Source: Virgibacillus sp. MSP4-1 (GTDB taxonomy: Bacteria; Bacillota; Bacilli; Bacillales; Alkalibacillaceae). From it: DNA of 64,000 bases. The first letter of the stretch is position 1. Each line of letters begins with the position of its first letter. The position numbers and the translations under genes are program-made. Shown one piece after another: positions 59,756-64,000 of the stretch. The DNA lies in the NCBI RefSeq assembly GCF_010092505.1, contig NZ_CP048021.1, positions 1,922,001 to 1,986,000 on the forward strand, written 5' to 3'. The notes under the pieces were generated by a model, which saw nothing but the letters and a program-made list of their open reading frames with translations, was not told where the DNA came from and searched no databases.

Positions 59756-60994
59756 TTAGAAGCTGATGTATTTACGAGGGTTGACAGCATTGGACTTGGA
59801 ATAATTCCACGGGCCTTCATGAAGTTCAAAATGAAGATGCTGTCCTGTAGAATTACCAGTATTGCCCATATAGCCGATCACTTGTCCTTTTTGTACGTAC
59901 TGACCCTCAGAAACCGTATAATATCTCATATGTGCATATAAGGTTGTATATTGCTGCCCGCCCATACTATGTGTTATGTAGACCACATTTCCATAAGAGG
60001 ATGAGCGATAGGCCCGATAAACCATACCTGATGCGGATGCTTTGATAGGAATTTTGCCATATTTGGAAATGTCCATTCCATTATGCATACCACCCCATCG
60101 TCCGCCAAACTCTGAAGTAATGTATCCTTGCGCAGGTCGAATAAATTGACCATTGCCGCCGCTGCTGGATGGAGGAGTGCTCAGCTGCTCCAGCTTATCT
60201 TTCTTCTGTTCAATCATACGATTATAAGCCTCTTGCTGCTTTTGTAAAATCTGCTGTTTTTCCTGGAGAGACATTTTGTGCTCATGAAGCTCTTTTTCTT
60301 CCTGTTTCAGCTTAGCTACCAGATCAGATTTTTCCTGTTTCTGCTCGTCAAGCCGTTCTTTGGCAGATTCCAACTCGTCTTTCTTAGCCACAAGCTCTTC
60401 TTTCTTCTTCTCGACTTCAGCTTTGTCTTTTTCCAGCTGTTCTTTTTCTGCTTTTTGCTCTTCCAGGATTTTCTTATCAGAATCCATGATTTTCGACACA
60501 GCGTTCGTACGAGTCAGGAAGTCGCCAAAATCCTGTGCACCCAGGAGAACTTCTAAATAGCTGACGGAGCCTCCGTTTCTCTGCATTGTGCGAAGACGAT
60601 TTTCCAAAAGCTCGTCCCTCTTAGCTATCCTTTTTTTAGTTTCTTTGATGTTTTCTTTTAACTTCTTGATTTCTTTTTCTGTCTTACTGATTTCCTCTTC
60701 TGTGTTTTCTATATTCTTTTGTGTTTTCGCCACTTCCTGATCGATTTCTTCAATTTGTCCTAAAATACGGTCCTGCTTGGCCTGGTTTTTTTCTATTTTT
60801 TCTTCTATTTCGGATTCACTGGACTCCAGTTCTTCCTTTTCATCTTTCACACTGTCCTGCTTATTTTCCAAATCGTCAATCTCATCACGCAGGTCCCCCG
60901 CAGAGGTTGCGTAAGTCTTTTCGCTGCCTGAAAAAGAAAACGTTACAGCGAGCAGCATTAGAATACTCAGTACGGAAAAAATTCGATTTTTCAA
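59756..60994 (-). CDS. Secreted coiled-coil murein hydrolase, peptidase M23 (EnvC-like)
   Basis: The start is a TTG at 60994 with GGAGGAG 8 bp upstream, 412 residues. A signal peptide ends near KTYA-TSAG at about residue 31. Residues about 35-270 form long Glu/Lys-rich coiled coils. The C-terminal M23 domain has HNGMDISKYG, YAHMRYYTVSEGQYVQKGQ and GQHLHFELHEGP, so all zinc ligands are present and it could be an active endopeptidase, unlike E. coli EnvC. It follows ftsX after 40 bp, fitting a hydrolase controlled by FtsEX. Confidence 0.93.
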   Translation of the reverse strand: MKNRIFSVLSILMLLAVTFSFSGSEKTYATSAGDLRDEIDDLENKQDSVKDEKEELESSESEIEEKIEKNQAKQDRILGQIEEIDQEVAKTQKNIENTEEEISKTEKEIKKLKENIKETKKRIAKRDELLENRLRTMQRNGGSVSYLEVLLGAQDFGDFLTRTNAVSKIMDSDKKILEEQKAEKEQLEKDKAEVEKKKEELVAKKDELESAKERLDEQKQEKSDLVAKLKQEEKELHEHKMSLQEKQQILQKQQEAYNRMIEQKKDKLEQLSTPPSSSGGNGQFIRPAQGYITSEFGGRWGGMHNGMDISKYGKIPIKASASGMVYRAYRSSSYGNVVYITHSMGGQQYTTLYAHMRYYTVSEGQYVQKGQVIGYMGNTGNSTGQHLHFELHEGPWNYSKSNAVNPRKYISF

Positions 60995-61034
60995 GGCTCT
61001 GACTCCTCCCCAAACAACATTTTATCTATGAAAC

Positions 61035-61928
61035 TTAAACTTTAAGGAATTTTCGTACACTCATAATACTTCCCCAGACCCCGATAAAGGCACCAATTCC
61101 TAATAGAATCAGAGAAACCTGCCATACAAAGGGGTGAAACGGGATAAGCTCAAAAAACGGCACGAATGTCTTGTCCTTCATATTTTCAAATAAGTAATAA
61201 TACCCGCTTACAACGAAAATAATCGGAATGATCGAACCGAGTATCCCCATTAAAAGTCCTTCAATAAAGAACGGCCAGCGTATAAATCCATTCGTCGCAC
61301 CAACCAGCTTCATAATTCCAATCTCTGTACTTCTGGCCATAATGGTAATTTTGATCGTATTTGAGATTAAAAAGGCGGCGGTTAAAACCAGTGCGGCAAT
61401 TAAGCCAATCCCTATATATCTTGCATACTCATTGAAGGTGAAAAGCTTCTGGATTACCTGGTCCCCGTATTCTGTTGAAGAAACATGGTCCAATGACTCT
61501 ACTTTACTGGCGACATCAAATGTATCAAGGGGATCTTCCGTCTTGATAATGAAGGCATCATTTAACGGATTATCCTGATTGACCATCGCCATCATGTCTC
61601 CGTCAGCACCTAAGCTTGACATTAAGTTTTTCAGTTCCTCTTCTTTTGAAGAAAACTCAATGGTGGAAACTTCCGGTATGTTCGTAATCTCTTTCTTTAA
61701 GGAATCAATATCCTCCTGATTCGCTGCTAAATCAATAAAGGCCCGAATTTGCACGTCCTCTTCCACTTTTTCTGCCATTTCGTTTAAATTCAGCATAATA
61801 ACGAGGAAGACGCCTACTAAGATGAGCGTTGTGGTAACCGAAGCTACGGACGCAAAAGTCATCCAGCCGTTACGAAAAATATTCTTGCTTCCTTCTCTAA
61901 GGTGACGCTTGAATGTCCTAGCTTTCAT
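61035..61928 (-). CDS. ftsX: FtsX, membrane subunit of the FtsEX complex
   Basis: FtsX transmits ATP hydrolysis by FtsE to cell-wall hydrolases outside. The ATG at 61928 (MKARTFKRHLREGSKNIFRNGW, 297 residues) overlaps the ftsE end by 11 bp and has GAGGTGA upstream. A longer frame to 61976 is not used. Four membrane segments (about 22-44, 170-195, 220-245, 265-290) enclose the extracellular loop with VSTIEFSSKEEELKNLM. The C-terminal half is an FtsX permease domain (MARSTEIGIMKLVGATNGFI). Confidence 0.97.
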   Translation of the reverse strand: MKARTFKRHLREGSKNIFRNGWMTFASVASVTTTLILVGVFLVIMLNLNEMAEKVEEDVQIRAFIDLAANQEDIDSLKKEITNIPEVSTIEFSSKEEELKNLMSSLGADGDMMAMVNQDNPLNDAFIIKTEDPLDTFDVASKVESLDHVSSTEYGDQVIQKLFTFNEYARYIGIGLIAALVLTAAFLISNTIKITIMARSTEIGIMKLVGATNGFIRWPFFIEGLLMGILGSIIPIIFVVSGYYYLFENMKDKTFVPFFELIPFHPFVWQVSLILLGIGAFIGVWGSIMSVRKFLKV

Positions 61929-62604
61929 AACCGTAGTCACCTCGCTGTTCATCACGAACGACTCGTCCATGTTCAATGGCTATGACTCTCTTTTTTAATG
62001 TGTTCACGATATCTTTGCTGTGGGTTGCCATAATCACGGTCGTTCCTCTCGCGTTGACTTCCTCAAATATTTTCATAATTTCCCATGAAGTATCTGGGTC
62101 GAGGTTTCCTGTTGGTTCGTCAGCAATCATTAAATGAGGATTATTCACAATAGCACGTGCGATGGATACACGCTGCTGCTCGCCCCCGGAAAGTTCTGCC
62201 GGCTTAAAACGGGCTTTATTTTTTAAATTCACCAGATCCAGAACATCCATCACTTTTCGACGGATTTTTTTTGGCGAATCTTCTATAACTTCAAGGGCAA
62301 AGGAAACATTTTCATAGACTGTCATAGAGGGTAAAAGTTTGAAATCCTGATAAACAACCCCAATCCCCCTTCTCAGATGAGGGATTTCCTTCTCTTTGAT
62401 TTCTGCTAAATTGTGGCCGTTTATCACGACATCACCACTTGAAGGCTTTACCTCCCGATACATGAGTCGAATGAACGTTGACTTCCCGGCACCGCTGGGT
62501 CCAACGACATAAACGAATTCTCCCTGCTGAATGTTAACATCTATTCCCTGAAGAGCCGTAACCCCATTGTGATACGTTTTTCTTACGTCTCTTAATTCAA
62601 TCAT
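61918..62604 (-). CDS. ftsE: FtsE, ATPase subunit of the FtsEX complex
   Basis: ABC-type ATPase of 228 residues that powers FtsX signalling to peptidoglycan hydrolases (CwlO in B. subtilis). Walker A GPSGAGKSTFIRLMYRE at about residue 36, signature LSGGEQQRVSIARA, Walker B HLMIADEPTGNLD and the switch His in VIMATHSKDIV are intact. AGGTGG is 8 bp before the ATG. Coupled to ftsX by overlap. Confidence 0.98.
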   Translation of the reverse strand: MIELRDVRKTYHNGVTALQGIDVNIQQGEFVYVVGPSGAGKSTFIRLMYREVKPSSGDVVINGHNLAEIKEKEIPHLRRGIGVVYQDFKLLPSMTVYENVSFALEVIEDSPKKIRRKVMDVLDLVNLKNKARFKPAELSGGEQQRVSIARAIVNNPHLMIADEPTGNLDPDTSWEIMKIFEEVNARGTTVIMATHSKDIVNTLKKRVIAIEHGRVVRDEQRGDYGYES

Positions 62605-62761
62605 GTTTCATACCACCTATGCCTCTCCGGTTGTAATCCTGTCGTAGCTGTATATTTATGTACCTTCCCTGCATGTCCATTTTCACGAAAAAGTTTGATT
62701 TTTAAATAACGATGTTGAAACTACGGCCATTTTATCGGTTTGTGTAATTTTACTATGTTCT

Positions 62762-62770
62762 ATTATAACA
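62762..62770 (-). promoter_or_regulatory. Extended -10 promoter candidate for ftsEX
   Basis: Minus strand TGTTATAAT (TG-N-TATAAT), about 160 bp before ftsE. No strong -35 hexamer. The rest of the 360-bp gap between cccB and ftsE shows no other clear signal. Confidence 0.5.
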
Positions 62771-62919
62771 TCAATCTACAAAATTTTTAGGGGGAATTTT
62801 ATTACAGTTGTATTTCAATGGAGAGAATGTGCTGTGTGGTGAAGCTGGTTATCAGAGAAAAGGGGAATTATCGTCTGGAAATCTGTATGATACGGGAGTG
62901 ACGGTGGGCAAAATGAAAA

Positions 62920-62953
62920 AACCTGAAACATGGACTTGGCCAAATTTCAGGTT
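62920..62953 (-). terminator. Terminator of cccB
   Basis: AACCTGAAA / TTTCAGGTT stem with an inner TTGGCCAA palindrome, followed by TTTTTTC on the minus strand, 13 bp after the stop. Confidence 0.88.
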
Positions 62954-62965
62954 CCTTGTACAATA

Positions 62966-63355
62966 TTATTTTTTAGTAGCTAACCATGATGCAACGGTAT
63001 TTGCATCTTCTTCACTGATGTTTACAGGTGGCATACCGCCTTTACCATTTTGAATAACGTCTACAATTTCCTCTTTAGAGAGTTTAGATCCAATGTTCGT
63101 CAAATTCGCTGCATTTCCCTGTCCGGAGAGATCTCCGCCGTGGCAGGTTGCACAGTTGTTTTGTGCGATTTTTTCAGCAGCAGCGGTATCGACAGTTCCG
63201 CCATCTGCATTGCCTGAGTCGCCATTTTCTTCTGCCTGCTGCTCCGTACCAGCATCATTGTTGCCAGTGTCTTCACCTGCATTATCATCACCACCGCCAC
63301 AAGCTGCAAGTACCAGAGCAGAGCCGAACAGCATGGCTATTAGTGCTTTTTTCAT
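62966..63355 (-). CDS. cccB: Cytochrome c-551, membrane-anchored lipoprotein
   Basis: Small c-type cytochrome that carries electrons on the outer face of the membrane, probably to a terminal oxidase. The 129-residue protein has a lipoprotein signal with lipobox LAAC at about residue 19 and a Gly/Asp/Glu-rich disordered linker (about 20-60). The haem site is [13 protein letters not shown], with the distal Met ligand in [11 protein letters not shown]. The very acidic linker suits a salt-loving organism. AGAAGGGGG precedes the ATG. Confidence 0.95.
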   Translation of the reverse strand: MKKALIAMLFGSALVLAACGGGDDNAGEDTGNNDAGTEQQAEENGDSGNADGGTVDTAAAEKIAQNNCATCHGGDLSGQGNAANLTNIGSKLSKEEIVDVIQNGKGGMPPVNISEEDANTVASWLATKK

Positions 63356-63423
63356 TTGAACAAATCCCCCTTCTTAATATATTGAAATGCCAAATACTGC
63401 ATCTCATGGATATTATAACCTAT

Positions 63424-64000
63424 TCATTGTTTTTTAAAACCCTCGCCAAGTACCTCTGCCGCAGACATGGCAATGACGAATGCCTCTGAATCAACCTTGT
63501 TCACGGTTTTTGTCAATTTGGTGAATTCTTTTTGATCAACCACGCACATCATAATGTTGCGATTTTCTCTCGTGTATCCACCTTCCCCGCGCAGGATGGT
63601 GACGCCTCTATCTATCTCTTCAAAAATAGTCTTCCGCATTTCTTCCAGATTATCCGTAATAATCATGACATTTTTGGAAGTTGTAAAACCAACCTGAATA
63701 ATGTCAATCGTCCGGCTGGTCATAAATAATCCAACCAGTGCATAAAGGGAATGCTCAAGATTAAAGACAAAGGCGGCTGAGGTTACAATCAACCCATCAA
63801 TGAATGCCATACAGATTCCCAGAGAAATACCGGTAAATTTATGTAAAATAGCTGCTGCTACATCTGTTCCTCCGGTAGACGCCCGGCCTCGGAAGACAAT
63901 ACCTAGACCTGCCCCGACTAAAATTCCGCCAAAGACCGATGCTAAAAGCGGATTCAGCGTTGCAGGATCCCACTCTCTGGTTAAATAAACAAAGATCGGC
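63424..64000 (-). CDS. yvjA: YitT family membrane protein, YvjA type (5' end outside window)
   Basis: The frame is open from the right edge of the window to 63424, so the N-terminus is missing; about 192 codons are present. The visible part shows PLLASVFGGILVGAGLGIVF, the family motif RASTGGTDVAAAILHK, further membrane segments and a C-terminal DUF2179 domain (TREN...IMMCVVDQKEFTKL). An ATG at 63810 is internal. Function unknown. Position next to cccB is as in B. subtilis. Confidence 0.93.
   Translation of the reverse strand, partial: PIFVYLTREWDPATLNPLLASVFGGILVGAGLGIVFRGRASTGGTDVAAAILHKFTGISLGICMAFIDGLIVTSAAFVFNLEHSLYALVGLFMTSRTIDIIQVGFTTSKNVMIITDNLEEMRKTIFEEIDRGVTILRGEGGYTRENRNIMMCVVDQKEFTKLTKTVNKVDSEAFVIAMSAAEVLGEGFKKQ

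Noticed and set aside
62808-63053. Plus-strand frame of 81 codons over the end of cccB
   Set aside because: Overlaps the cccB terminator and coding end on the other strand; low-complexity peptide without ribosome site.

Overview
The window is one continuous stretch of chromosome from a low-GC Gram-positive bacterium of the family Bacillaceae. Gene content and order match Bacillus subtilis blocks: cggR-gapA-pgk-tpiA-pgm-eno, yvcI-rapZ-yvcK-whiA-crh, yvlB-yvlD-hprK-lgt-yvoD-ppaX-yvoF, glpP-glpF-glpK-glpD, treP-treA-treR and yvjA-cccB-ftsE-ftsX-ctpB-minJ. Two bacillithiol-linked genes (yojF, bshB2) also fit. Many acidic proteins and long structured intergenic repeats suggest a moderately halophilic relative such as Halobacillus or Thalassobacillus. 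The genus is an inference, not a reading.

Layout. 1-3.9 kb: end of secG, then ptsH-ptsI (HPr, Enzyme I) and two small unknown genes on the plus strand. 3.9-12.7 kb: the minus-strand glycolytic operon from cggR to eno, with the sigma-54 gene rpoN and a glutaredoxin-like gene upstream. 12.8-14.2 kb: a DUF378 protein, tRNA-Arg(CCG) and clpP with a CtsR-type promoter. 14.6-21.1 kb: crh, whiA, yvcK, rapZ, a Nudix gene, trxB and a TPR gene. 21.3-23.3 kb: a PBP3-type transpeptidase. 23.5-30.7 kb: the glycerol regulon (glpD, glpK, glpF, glpP) and the PTS-dependent dihydroxyacetone kinase dhaKLM. 30.8-33.3 kb: a structured repeat and a 249-bp tandem array interrupted by a complete IS3-family element. 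33.4-39.0 kb: the hprK-lgt block. 39.1-45.1 kb: bshB2, yojF, uvrA, uvrB. 45.3-46.3 kb: a 260-bp tandem array. 46.4-54.8 kb: an ATPase/LuxR regulator, an alpha-glucosidase and the trehalose operon. 55.3-64 kb: a lipoprotein, minJ, a third repeat block, ctpB, a peptidase M23 protein, ftsX, ftsE, cytochrome c-551 and a truncated yitT-family gene.

How it works together. The main theme is carbon flow and its control by the phosphotransferase system. HPr, Enzyme I, Crh and HPr kinase/phosphorylase all lie here, with three clients that receive phosphate from HPr: glycerol kinase (conserved His230), DhaM and the trehalose transporter TreP. Glycerol and dihydroxyacetone both enter the glycolytic operon at triose-phosphate level, and that operon is controlled by CggR. 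YvcK and RapZ add cell-wall and metabolic control. A second theme is cell envelope and division: FtsEX, an M23 protein, CtpB, MinJ, PBP3, Lgt and WhiA.

The least explained part is the non-coding DNA. Three separated blocks are built from the same inverted words (TGTCCTTCAT / ATGAAGGACA and ATGGCCTTCAT / ATGAAGGCCAT) with 249- or 260-bp periods. A different two-hairpin element occurs at 14.3 kb and 31 kb, with paired base changes that keep both stems. These are the strongest candidates for undescribed biology here. No defence system, prophage or CRISPR array was seen.
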